This document shows positions 7,507 to 15,334 of a stretch of 64,000 nucleotides of DNA, piece after piece (position 1 is the stretch's first letter; each line of letters opens with the position of its first letter). The notes below the pieces were generated by a model, which saw nothing but the letters and a program-made list of their open reading frames with translations, was not told the DNA's origin and made no database searches. Source of the DNA: Clavibacter sp. VKM Ac-2872 (GTDB lineage: Bacteria > Actinomycetota > Actinomycetes > Actinomycetales > Microbacteriaceae); NCBI RefSeq assembly GCF_015351105.1, contig NZ_JADKRR010000003.1, forward strand, positions 159,168 to 223,167, written 5' to 3'. Position numbers and translations under genes: made by a program.

Positions 7507-9645
7507 CTAGCCGAGCACCTCGGGCCGCTTCCACTCCGCACCGTGCACGTGCTGGTCGAGGAACGCGAGCACCGTCCGGTACCAGACCACCGACTGCTGC
7601 GGCTTGAGGACCCAGTGGTTCTCGTCCGGGAAGACCAGGAACCGGTGCGGCGTGGTGCCGTCGTCGGCCGCGTGGTGCTCGGCGAGCTCCGACCAGAGGC
7701 GCAGGCTCTCGCCGATCGGCACGCGGTAGTCGCGGTCGCCGTGGATCACGAGCATGGGCGTCACGATGTCGCGCACGGAGTGGTGCGGCGAGTTCCGGTC
7801 GAGACCCTCCGCCGAGAAGATGCTCTGCCAGTACTGCGACGAGTCGGTGGTCGGCCCGAACTGGTCGAGCGCCCACAGGCTCGCGTGGCTGACGATCGCG
7901 CGGAAGCGGTCCGTATGGCCCGCGACCCAGTTGGCCATGTAGCCGCCGAACGAGCCGCCCATCGCGGCCGTGCGCGTCTCGTCGATGTCGTCGCGCGCCT
8001 CGACGGCGTCGGTGATGGACATGAGGTCGGTGAAGGGCGCCTCCCCCCAGGCGTCCCAGCCGCGCGCGATGAAGTCGAGGCCGTAGCCGGTGCTCAGCGC
8101 GGGATCCGGCAGCAGCACCGCGTAGCCGCGCGCCACCATCACCTGCGGGGTCCACCGCCAGCTCCACGCGTTCCAGCTGTTGAGCGGGCCGCCGTGGATC
8201 CACAGCAGCAGCGGCGCGGGCGCCTCGGCCGACGCGCCGTCCGGCAGCAGCAGCCAGCCGCGCACGCGGGCGCCGTCGGCGGCCGTCGTCTCCACCTCCG
8301 TCATGGTGCCGGTCGTCGCGGGGACGGGCGCGGGCGTCGCGAGCTCGGTCACGGATCCGTCGGCCGACACGCGCACGGGGTGCGCGGGCGCCATCCACGA
8401 GGAGCGGAGGGCGAGCACGTCGCCGGTCTCGCGGTCGACCTGCACGTCCGTGTACGAGTGGTCGTCGGTCGTGAGCTGCGTGACGGAGTCGTCGAGGCCG
8501 ATGCGGAAGACCGGTCCCCGGCCGTCCTGGTCGGCGGTGACGACGAGCGCCTGCGAGTCCGCGTCGAACCGCAGCGACGACGGCCAGCGGTCCCAGCCGG
8601 CGGCCACGCGGCGGGCGTCGGACCCGTCGAGCGCGGACACCCAGAGCTCCTGCTGCGTGGGCGCGGCGGGCGTCGCCCGCTCGGTGCGGACGTAGGCGAG
8701 GAGCACGCCGTCCGGGCTGATGACGGGCATCCCGAGGTCGACGTCGGGCACGTCGAGGAGCGTGGTGCGCTCCCCGGTCGCGACGTCGATCGACACCAGC
8801 GCCTGCCGGGATCCGCGGCGCTCCTTCACGCCGACCGCGACCACGAGCGTGCGGCCGTCGGGCGAGAGCGCGGCGGCCGCGTGCTCCAGCGTGCGCCCGG
8901 GTCGCGGGGTGAGGTCGCGCGGACGCGGCAGGGAGGTCGGGTACGGCTGCGCCGTGGCGGCGGGCGCGGTGGCCGCGGACCCGCCGTCCTCGGTCGCGGC
9001 CTCGGCGGCGAGCGCGGTGGCGGCGTCCGCGGTCGTGGGGCGCGCCGGCTCCTCCACGAGCGCGTCGGCGAGGTCGAGCGCGAACAGGTGCGGCTCGTCG
9101 GGGCCGAGATCGTGGTCCCAGTAGCGCACGGGGTAGCTCTCGTGCAGGACCGCGTTCACCTGGAGGTCCGACCGCGTCTTCCGTGCCACGGCGTCGGCCT
9201 CGAGCGAGGCGGATCCGGGCAGCAGCGGCGCCTGCAGGATCACGGTGGACGCGTCGCGCGCGACGGCGGCGATGCCGTCCACCCCGCCGGCGAGCCGGGT
9301 CAGCGCGCGGGCCTCGCCGCCGGCTGCCGGGAGGATCCACAGCTGCGCGGCGTCCTTCCCGTCGGCGTCGTCCGCGTCGGGCCGGGAGGAGACGAAGAGG
9401 AGGTCGCCCGTCGCGGTGAAGGCCGCGCCCGCCTCGCTCGTCGTCGAGCGCGTGAGGCGCCGCGGCACGCCGCCGCCCGTCGCGGGCACGACCCAGAGGG
9501 CGTGGCGGTAGCCGGTCCTCGCGGTGTCGAGGGTCGTGACGGTGAGCACCGCGCGGCGCCCGTCGGGCGAGAGCACGAGGCCGCCGAGGCGCGGGATGGC
9601 GATGAACTCGTCGAGCTCGGTGAAGGGGGTGCGGGTGTCGGGCAT
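7507..9645 (-). CDS. S9 family serine peptidase (prolyl oligopeptidase / acylaminoacyl peptidase type)
   Basis: A 712-residue cytoplasmic peptidase: an N-terminal beta-propeller (about residues 1-420, with repeated SPDGR-type blades) and a C-terminal alpha/beta hydrolase. The catalytic Ser is in GGSFGGYMAN near residue 563, the Asp in HGDRDYRVP near 640 and the His in DENHWVLKP near 676. It should cleave short peptides. There is no signal peptide. The TAGCGT hexamer lies exactly 6 bases before the start codon, so the mRNA is probably leaderless. It is divergent from the TetR gene and may be its target (inference). Confidence 0.92.
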   Translation of the reverse strand: MPDTRTPFTELDEFIAIPRLGGLVLSPDGRRAVLTVTTLDTARTGYRHALWVVPATGGGVPRRLTRSTTSEAGAAFTATGDLLFVSSRPDADDADGKDAAQLWILPAAGGEARALTRLAGGVDGIAAVARDASTVILQAPLLPGSASLEADAVARKTRSDLQVNAVLHESYPVRYWDHDLGPDEPHLFALDLADALVEEPARPTTADAATALAAEAATEDGGSAATAPAATAQPYPTSLPRPRDLTPRPGRTLEHAAAALSPDGRTLVVAVGVKERRGSRQALVSIDVATGERTTLLDVPDVDLGMPVISPDGVLLAYVRTERATPAAPTQQELWVSALDGSDARRVAAGWDRWPSSLRFDADSQALVVTADQDGRGPVFRIGLDDSVTQLTTDDHSYTDVQVDRETGDVLALRSSWMAPAHPVRVSADGSVTELATPAPVPATTGTMTEVETTAADGARVRGWLLLPDGASAEAPAPLLLWIHGGPLNSWNAWSWRWTPQVMVARGYAVLLPDPALSTGYGLDFIARGWDAWGEAPFTDLMSITDAVEARDDIDETRTAAMGGSFGGYMANWVAGHTDRFRAIVSHASLWALDQFGPTTDSSQYWQSIFSAEGLDRNSPHHSVRDIVTPMLVIHGDRDYRVPIGESLRLWSELAEHHAADDGTTPHRFLVFPDENHWVLKPQQSVVWYRTVLAFLDQHVHGAEWKRPEVLG

Positions 9646-9651
9646 GCTCCC

Positions 9652-9657
9652 ACGCTA
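9652..9657 (-). promoter_or_regulatory. -10 element TAGCGT, leaderless promoter of the S9 peptidase
   Basis: On the minus strand TAGCGT is followed by six bases and then the ATG at 9645, placing the transcription start at or next to the start codon. There is no ribosome site in between. Confidence 0.6.
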
Positions 9658-9718
9658 GCCGCGGCGCGCGACCGGCGTCCCGTCCCGCCCCGTCACGCGC
9701 CGCCCGTCCAAGGGATCC

Positions 9719-9730
9719 TTTGGGCCCAAA
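9719..9730. promoter_or_regulatory. 12-bp perfect palindrome, candidate TetR operator
   Basis: TTTGGGCCCAAA is a perfect palindrome in the 116-base divergent gap between the S9 peptidase and the TetR regulator. It sits about 32-43 bases before the predicted start of the regulator transcript, over its -35 region, which fits autorepression. It could also control the peptidase. Operator status is inference from position and symmetry. Confidence 0.5.
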
Positions 9731-9748
9731 TCACTGGCGCCGCCACGG

Positions 9749-9754
9749 TAGGAT
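9749..9754 (+). promoter_or_regulatory. -10 element TAGGAT, leaderless promoter of the TetR gene
   Basis: TAGGAT is followed by seven bases and then the ATG at 9762. The embedded AGGA could instead be read as a ribosome site, so both readings remain open. Confidence 0.5.
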
Positions 9755-9761
9755 CGACGCC

Positions 9762-10661
9762 ATGGATCGGCCAGCCGGTCGGGTCGGAAGACCCGCGCGC
9801 GTCTCGCGGAGGCTCATCGCGGAGGCGGCCCTCGAGGTCGGCCTCAGCACCCTCACCCTCACCTCGCTCGCCAACCGCCTGGGTGTCGACCACTCGACGC
9901 TGTACCGGCACGTCGCGAGCAGGGACGACATCGTCCTCCTCGCCTGCGACACGGCGATCGCGCGGATGGACTGGCCGGAGGTCCCCGACGTCCCCGCCGC
10001 CGTGCTCGAGTCCGCCGAGGACACCTCGTGGCGCACCTACCTCGAGCAGGCCGTCGCGCGCATCTGGGACATGTACGACCGGCACCCCGGCCTCGCCAGC
10101 GCGATCCACCACCTCGACGCGGCCCCCGACCAGGTCGTGCTGCGCTTCACCGGGGCGATCCGCGACCTCACCCGGATGGGCTTCGCGGAGGCCGAGGCCG
10201 TGCTGGCCCTCGACACCGTGCTCGACATCGGGGTCGAGTCCTACGTCGGATGGGAGCGCGTGCACGCCGCGGGCGGCGGCGCGACCGACCGGCCCGCGTC
10301 GTCGTCGCCCATCGTGGACGCCACGCTGCCGGCCACCGTGGGACGCGGGCTGCTCGCGCTCGCCGCCGACGGGATCGCCGCCGACCACGCCGCGGATGCC
10401 GACGCCGCGGCGCCCTCCCCCGCATCCCGGCGCGGCGGACCCGCGCACTCCGCGGGCGCTCCCGACGCGCTGCACGCGCGCGAGGAGGCGGCCCAGCGCG
10501 ACGCCCTCGGCACGATGGACCGCGTCACCGCCCGCTTCTCGGGCGAGGTCTCGACGGGATCCGCCGCGACGCCGCGCGACTGGTGGCGGCGCAAGCTCGG
10601 CGTGGTCCTCACGGGCGTGGGCGGTCTGCGCTCGCCCGCACCCGCCGGGACCCACCGCTAG
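9762..10661 (+). CDS. TetR/AcrR family transcriptional regulator
   Basis: A 299-residue repressor-type protein. The N-terminal helix-turn-helix is clear: RRLIAEAALEVGLSTLTLTS then LANRLGVDHSTLYRHVASRD at residues about 17-57. The C-terminal ligand domain is longer than usual and has a low-complexity Ala/Asp-rich insert around residues 205-240. The ligand is unknown. The start at 9762 is preferred over an upstream ATG at 9720 because the upstream residues would overlap the operator and promoter candidates. It ends in a CTAG shared with the stop codon of the convergent SGNH hydrolase gene. Confidence 0.88.
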   Translation: MDRPAGRVGRPARVSRRLIAEAALEVGLSTLTLTSLANRLGVDHSTLYRHVASRDDIVLLACDTAIARMDWPEVPDVPAAVLESAEDTSWRTYLEQAVARIWDMYDRHPGLASAIHHLDAAPDQVVLRFTGAIRDLTRMGFAEAEAVLALDTVLDIGVESYVGWERVHAAGGGATDRPASSSPIVDATLPATVGRGLLALAADGIAADHAADADAAAPSPASRRGGPAHSAGAPDALHAREEAAQRDALGTMDRVTARFSGEVSTGSAATPRDWWRRKLGVVLTGVGGLRSPAPAGTHR

Positions 10662-11281
10662 GAGCGGGCCGGATCCCCGGCGTCGGCGGCGTCAGCGGCG
10701 TCGTCGTCCTCGTCGTCGCCCTCGTCGCGCGCGTCGAGGACGGGCGCGAGCACCGCGCGGACCGCCGCCGCCCCGTCGTCGTTCAGGTGCAGGCGGTCGT
10801 CCGTGAGGGTGGGCGCGAGCTCCCCGTCGCCGAAGCCGAGAGCCGGCCACAGGTCCACGTGCTCGGCACGGACCGCCGGCGCGTACTGGCGGATGTGCAC
10901 GTTGACGATCCGGATCCGCTCGGCGTGCTCGCGCCCACGCGGCGGGACCGACAGCACGACGATGCGCGACGTCGGGAGGTCGCGGCGGAGGTGGGCGAGG
11001 ATCGTCTCCAGCCCGCGCACGGTCTCCTCGGGACCGCGGCGCGCGGCGCCGAGGTCGTGGGTGCCGCAGGACAGCACGACCGTCGCGGGATCCGCGGCCA
11101 CCGCGTCGGGCAGGAGCGCGAGCACGTCGTCGGTGGTCTGGCCGGCCCGGCCGAGGTCCACGATCCGCGACCGGCCGTCGTCCCCGTCGTCCCCGTCGGG
11201 ACCGGGCACGATGCCGCCCCAGCCGCCGTCCCCCGTGAGGCTGTCGCCCAGGAGGACGGTCGTGCGCGTGCGCGGTGCCAT
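10658..11281 (-). CDS. SGNH/GDSL family hydrolase
   Basis: A 207-residue soluble esterase/lipase-like protein. Block I is VLLGDSLTGDGGW near residue 10 (nucleophile Ser), block II has LGRAGQTTDD (Gly), block III is SCGTHDLG (the Asn of classical SGNH is replaced by His here), and block V is DRLHLNDDG with the catalytic Asp/His pair. The Asp-rich C-terminal tail is disordered. The substrate could be an acyl ester of lipid, glycan or secondary metabolite. The start has a GAGAGGTGG ribosome site. Its last four bases overlap the TetR stop. Confidence 0.82.
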   Translation of the reverse strand: MAPRTRTTVLLGDSLTGDGGWGGIVPGPDGDDGDDGRSRIVDLGRAGQTTDDVLALLPDAVAADPATVVLSCGTHDLGAARRGPEETVRGLETILAHLRRDLPTSRIVVLSVPPRGREHAERIRIVNVHIRQYAPAVRAEHVDLWPALGFGDGELAPTLTDDRLHLNDDGAAAVRAVLAPVLDARDEGDDEDDDAADAADAGDPARS

Positions 11282-11349
11282 GGATCCACCTCTCGTCGTG
11301 CCCATCATGGTCCCCGCGCCCGCGGAAGTCACCGGGGCGACGCCCGGCC

Positions 11350-11799
11350 TCAGCCGTGCTGCCGGCGCGCGACCCGGCGCCACCAGCGACGGCGGCGCGG
11401 GGAGAGCACGAGCACGGCGACCGCGATGAGGAGCGGGAGGGACAGGATCGCGGCCACGAGCGCACCCGCCTGCCCGGGGTTCAGGGGGATGCCGAGGACG
11501 TCGATGGTGACGCGGGAGGCGGCGCCGTCGGTGAGGTCGGTGATGCCGCGGTCCCCGGCCGCGTCGACCGGCACGGGCTTCCACGCCTCGGAGGCCGCGG
11601 GCTCGGGCGTGCTCCTCGCCGAGGGCGTCCGCGAGGCGGCGGACGGGTCGCCCGCGATGCTCGTGAGGTCGGCGCGGGCCTGCACGGGCGCCGACACGCT
11701 CATCGTCACGGCGGTCGCGAGGCCGGCCGACGCGAGGGCGATGCCCACGATGGTCAGGAGGATCAGGCCGATGCGCGGGGCCCCGATCCTCCGGCTCAC
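11350..11799 (-). CDS. small membrane protein with two transmembrane segments
   Basis: A 149-residue protein I do not recognise. A hydrophobic helix at about residues 10-32, a Pro/Ser/Ala-rich external linker, a small extracytoplasmic part around DRGITDLTDGAASRVTIDVL, a second helix at about 112-132 and a very basic tail (RRRRWWRRVARR). Both ends are thus predicted cytoplasmic. It overlaps the stop codon of the SDR-DUF2867 gene by four bases (ATGA), so the two are translated from one message and may act together. Confidence 0.75.
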   Translation of the reverse strand: MSRRIGAPRIGLILLTIVGIALASAGLATAVTMSVSAPVQARADLTSIAGDPSAASRTPSARSTPEPAASEAWKPVPVDAAGDRGITDLTDGAASRVTIDVLGIPLNPGQAGALVAAILSLPLLIAVAVLVLSPRRRRWWRRVARRQHG

Positions 11800-13322
11800 C
11801 GTGCGGCCCCCTCGAGGGCGCGCTCGGCCTCACGGCGCTCGGTCGCGGCGAGCGCCTTCGCGGTGATGCGCGTGGCCATCGACGTGAAGATCACGCCGTG
11901 GAAGGGCAGGATCGAGAACCAGTACAGCCGGCCGGCCAGCCCCGAGGGGAAGAAGATCGCGCGCTGCCGGTAGTCGCTGCCGCCGTCCTCGCGGGGCGTG
12001 GAGCTGAGCTCGAGCCAGGCCTCGCCGGGGAGCTTCATCTCCGCGCGCAGCCGGAGCGAGGATCCGCGCTCGATGTGCTCGACGCGCCAGAAGTCGAGGG
12101 CGTCCCCCGTCTGCAGGGTCGTCGCGCTGCGGCGGCCCCGGCGGAGGCCCACCCCGCCGACGAGCTTGTCCATCCAGCCGCGGGCAGCCCAGGCGACCGG
12201 CAGGGAGTACCAGCCGTTGTCGCCGCCGATCGCCTCGATCACGGCCCAGAGGTCCTCGGGCGCCGCGTCGGTCGCGCGCTCCTTGAGGTCGAGGTAGACG
12301 GTGTGGCCCGACCACTCGGGGTCGCTCGGCAGCAGGTCGCTGGGCGCGCCGACCACGGCGGAGTCCTTCCAGCTGGTCTCGACGACGCCGTCGCGCATCC
12401 GGCCGAGCGCGAGCCGCACGGAGCGGCGGTAGCCGGTGAGGCCGCCGTCGGGGTCGGGGATGTAGTTGGAGATGTCGTGCTCGCCCATCACGCAGTCGTA
12501 CTGCAGCGACTCGATGATCGGGACGGCCAGCGTGCGCGGGATCGGCGTGACGACGTTGACCCAGTGCGCGGCGAGGCGCGGGGCGAAGATCGGGATGGAG
12601 GCGATGGGCCGCTGCGGCAGCCCGGCCTCGACCGCGTAGCCGTTCATCATCTGGCCGTAGCGGAGCACGTCGGGGCCGCCGATGTCGAAGGTGCGGTTGA
12701 GGTCGTCGGGCAGGTCGGCCGCGGCGACGAGGTAGTAGAGGACGTCGCGGATCGCGATGGGCTGGATGAAGTTGCGCACCCAGCCGGGCGCGGGCATGAA
12801 CGGCAGCACCTCGGTGAGGTGGCGGATCATCTCGAACGACGTGGAGCCGGATCCGATGACCACGCCCGCCTGCAGCGCGATGGTCGGCACGCCGCTCGCG
12901 AGGAGCACGTCGCCGACGGCCTTGCGGCTCGCGAGGTGCTTCGAGAGCTGCGGGGTGTCGGGGTGCAGCCCGCCGAGGTAGACGATGCGCCCCACGCCCG
13001 CGGCCTTCGCCGCCGTCGCGACGTGCTCGGCGGAGGCGCGCTCCGACGACGCGAAGTCGCCCTGGGATCCCATGCCGTGCACGAGGTAGTAGAGGACGTC
13101 GACGCCGTCGACCGCGGGCACGAGGGTGGACGCGTCGGAGAGGTCGCCGCGCACCACCTCGACGTCGTCGCGCCAGGGCACGTCGGTGAGCCGGCGGGGA
13201 TCCCGCACGAGCACCCGCACACGGAAGCCGGCCTCGAGGAGGCGGGGCACGAGCCGACCGCCGATGTACCCCGTCGCTCCGGTCACGAGGGCGAGACGGG
13301 AGGCGGCGCTCGGCGATGTCAT
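11796..13322 (-). CDS. SDR family oxidoreductase fused to a DUF2867 domain
   Basis: A 508-residue protein. The N-terminal half (about 1-300) is an atypical NAD(P)-binding short-chain dehydrogenase/NmrA-like domain with TGATGYIGGRLV at the start and VYLGGLHPD in the middle. The C-terminal part (about 330-490) matches DUF2867 with WAVIEAIGGDNGWY and GRLYWFSILPFHGVIF. Such fusions are widespread in Actinobacteria; the reaction is unknown, although a role with quinone or lipid-like substrates has been suggested for relatives. It starts six bases after a TAGCGT hexamer, so it is probably leaderless. It leads an operon with the small membrane protein. Confidence 0.88.
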   Translation of the reverse strand: MTSPSAASRLALVTGATGYIGGRLVPRLLEAGFRVRVLVRDPRRLTDVPWRDDVEVVRGDLSDASTLVPAVDGVDVLYYLVHGMGSQGDFASSERASAEHVATAAKAAGVGRIVYLGGLHPDTPQLSKHLASRKAVGDVLLASGVPTIALQAGVVIGSGSTSFEMIRHLTEVLPFMPAPGWVRNFIQPIAIRDVLYYLVAAADLPDDLNRTFDIGGPDVLRYGQMMNGYAVEAGLPQRPIASIPIFAPRLAAHWVNVVTPIPRTLAVPIIESLQYDCVMGEHDISNYIPDPDGGLTGYRRSVRLALGRMRDGVVETSWKDSAVVGAPSDLLPSDPEWSGHTVYLDLKERATDAAPEDLWAVIEAIGGDNGWYSLPVAWAARGWMDKLVGGVGLRRGRRSATTLQTGDALDFWRVEHIERGSSLRLRAEMKLPGEAWLELSSTPREDGGSDYRQRAIFFPSGLAGRLYWFSILPFHGVIFTSMATRITAKALAATERREAERALEGAAR

Positions 13323-13328
13323 TCCCTC

Positions 13329-13334
13329 ACGCTA
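13329..13334 (-). promoter_or_regulatory. -10 element TAGCGT, leaderless promoter of the SDR-DUF2867 gene
   Basis: TAGCGT on the minus strand, a 6-base spacer, then the ATG at 13322. No separate ribosome site is visible. Confidence 0.6.
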
Positions 13335-13395
13335 GGCAATCAGCCTGGCAAGCGGCTCCCAGGTGCCGGGACGGACGGTGGGCGGGATCCGGGGA

Positions 13396-14169
13396 TCAGC
13401 CCTCGGCGGACTCGAGCTCGGCGAGGTACCGGCGCCAGGTCGCGCCATGCTCGGCCTCGCAGGTCGACCAGTCGACCGGGCGGCCGTGGACGAGGTCCTC
13501 GAGCAGGTCGAGGTGCAGGCGCCAGCTCGCCTTCAGCACGTTCGCGATGCCCGCGGGCATGAAACCGGAGACCGTGACGCTGAGCTCCGTCTGCCGGTCG
13601 CGCGGGCCGCCGGGAACCTCCTGGAGGCGGATCAGGAAGCGCGCCGAGACCTCGCCCTCGTGCACGAACGTGTAGTCGACCGCGCGCCCCTCCTCGAAGC
13701 GCGTGACCACGCCGCCGGCCGCGGAGGAGAGGCTGCGGTCGGGCACCGACATCCACTCGAACCAGAACTCGCCGCCGTCCCCCTGCTCGATGGACGCCTC
13801 GGCGAGCCAGCCGGAGACCATGTCGGCGTCGGTGACCGCGTCCCAGACGATGAGCGCGGGCAGGTCGATGAGCCGGCGGAAGACGAACTCGTACGGGAGG
13901 AAGACCGTGTTCTCGAGGGCCTCCGAGAGGAAGGCGCCGGGCAGGGCGGGGAACCGGGTGCGATCGGACTCCGGGTCGACCGACCGGTCGTCGTCGAGGC
14001 CGGCGGAGTCGGGCATGCCCTCGTCGAGCTCGCGGGAGGCGAGGCGCGACTCGGCGGCGTCGGTGTGCTCCAGGGCGGGGGCGCCGCCGCGGCGGGAGGG
14101 CGTCGCGCCGTCGGCGCGCGGGTCGGACGCCTCGCGAGGGGCCTGTCCGGGGGTGTGTTCGGGATCCAC
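13396..14169 (-). CDS. SRPBCC (START-like) domain protein
   Basis: A 257-residue protein. The first 85 residues are charged and Pro/Ala-rich, probably disordered. The rest forms an AHSA1/SRPBCC fold: VFRRLIDLPALIVWDAVTDA, then GGEFWFEWMSVPDR and FMPAGIANVLKASW. These domains bind hydrophobic ligands or cooperate with ArsR-type regulators; no regulator is adjacent. The start is a GTG at 14169, supported by a TAGGCT hexamer six bases before it. The divergent neighbour is the ROK kinase. Confidence 0.78.
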   Translation of the reverse strand: MDPEHTPGQAPREASDPRADGATPSRRGGAPALEHTDAAESRLASRELDEGMPDSAGLDDDRSVDPESDRTRFPALPGAFLSEALENTVFLPYEFVFRRLIDLPALIVWDAVTDADMVSGWLAEASIEQGDGGEFWFEWMSVPDRSLSSAAGGVVTRFEEGRAVDYTFVHEGEVSARFLIRLQEVPGGPRDRQTELSVTVSGFMPAGIANVLKASWRLHLDLLEDLVHGRPVDWSTCEAEHGATWRRYLAELESAEG

Positions 14170-14175
14170 GTGGAG

Positions 14176-14181
14176 AGCCTA
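14176..14181 (-). promoter_or_regulatory. -10 element TAGGCT, leaderless promoter of the SRPBCC gene
   Basis: TAGGCT on the minus strand, six bases, then the GTG at 14169. This placement is the main support for that GTG start. Confidence 0.58.
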
Positions 14182-14293
14182 GATGCCGACCGCCGGTCGG
14201 GTCCGTGAATTCCACACAGGTGTCAGGGGGATGGGGATCGATGCCATCCGGGCCGCGGGCCGCGCGTCTCGCGGAGGGCCACCGGGCCGCCCG

Positions 14294-14299
14294 TATCCT
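14294..14299 (+). promoter_or_regulatory. -10 element candidate TATCCT for the ROK kinase
   Basis: TATCCT would start a transcript near 14306 with a leader of about 38 bases, including an AGGACGAAG ribosome site before the ATG at 14344. Confidence 0.4.
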
Positions 14300-14343
14300 G
14301 GACGCCGGTCGACGGGCGGATCCGGGACCGGGACAGGACGAAG

Positions 14344-15282
14344 ATGCCTCGCACGCTCGCACTCGCCGTCGACTTCGGCGGCACCAAGGTCGAGTCGGCG
14401 CTCGTGGACGACGCGGGCCGCGTGCTCGAGGGCAGCCGATTCCGCGGCCCGACGGGGCCGGAGCGATCCGCCGACGAGCTGCTCGACGCCGTCCTCGGGG
14501 TCGCCCGCCAGGCGCTCGACGTCCTCCCCGCCGATGCCGAGCTCGTCGGCACGGGCCTCGCGGCGGCCGGTCCCGTCGACGTGCCGCACGGCCTCGTCTC
14601 GCCGCTCAACGTGCCCGCCTGGCGCGACTACCCGCTGCGCGACCGCCTCGCCGAGCTCACGCCCGACGTGCCCACCACGCTGCAGATGGACGGCCTCGCC
14701 ATCACGCTCGCCGAGCACTGGGTCGGCGCCGGCCGCGGCCACGACCACGTGATGGGGATGATCGTCTCCACGGGGATCGGCGGCGGGCTCGTCCTCGGCG
14801 GTCGCACCGCCGCGGGCTCGACGGGCAACGCGGGCCACATCGGCCACGTCGAGGTCGCCGGCTTCGACGACCCGTGCACGTGCGGCGGCCGCGGCTGCGT
14901 CGAGGCGATCGCGTCGGGACCGAAGAGCGTCGCGTGGGCCCGCGCGCAGGGGTGGACGGGATCCACCGGCGAGGACCTCGCGGCCGGCTACCGCGACGGC
15001 GACGAGATCGCGGTGCGGGCGGTGCGGCGGGCGGGCCTCGCGATCGGCCGGGCCATCGCGTCGGCCAGCTCGCTCGTGGACCTCGACGTCGTCGCGATCG
15101 GCGGCGGGTTCAGCCGCGTCACGCCCGACCTCTTCGACATGATCCGCGAGCCCATCGCCCTCCGGGAGCAGTTCGGCTTCGTCACGAAGACGCGCGTCGT
15201 CCCCTCCGGCCTCTCCTCCGACGGCCCGATCATCGGCGCGGGCGCGCTCGTGCACCGCCGGGAGATGGTCCCGAGCTTCTGA
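14344..15282 (+). CDS. ROK family sugar kinase (glucokinase-like)
   Basis: A 312-residue ROK protein without an N-terminal DNA-binding domain, so an enzyme rather than a NagC/XylR-type repressor. ATP-binding DFGGTKVESALVDD lies at residue 10, the sugar-binding GNAGHIGHVEV near 162, the zinc motif CTCGGRGCVE (CXCGX2GCXE) near 180, and GGGFSRV near 258. It should phosphorylate glucose or an amino sugar such as N-acetylglucosamine or N-acetylmannosamine; sequence alone does not decide. It stands alone and converges with the PHP gene. Confidence 0.9.
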   Translation: MPRTLALAVDFGGTKVESALVDDAGRVLEGSRFRGPTGPERSADELLDAVLGVARQALDVLPADAELVGTGLAAAGPVDVPHGLVSPLNVPAWRDYPLRDRLAELTPDVPTTLQMDGLAITLAEHWVGAGRGHDHVMGMIVSTGIGGGLVLGGRTAAGSTGNAGHIGHVEVAGFDDPCTCGGRGCVEAIASGPKSVAWARAQGWTGSTGEDLAAGYRDGDEIAVRAVRRAGLAIGRAIASASSLVDLDVVAIGGGFSRVTPDLFDMIREPIALREQFGFVTKTRVVPSGLSSDGPIIGAGALVHRREMVPSF

Positions 15283-15334
15283 CGGCGGTCGCCGGGCGGA
15301 TCCCCCGACCCCTCCCGACGGCCGCCGCGCGCCG

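Noticed and set aside
14344-15282. ROK protein as a NagC-type repressor of nagA
   Set aside because: It lacks the N-terminal helix-turn-helix and begins directly with the ATP-binding motif, so it is an enzyme.
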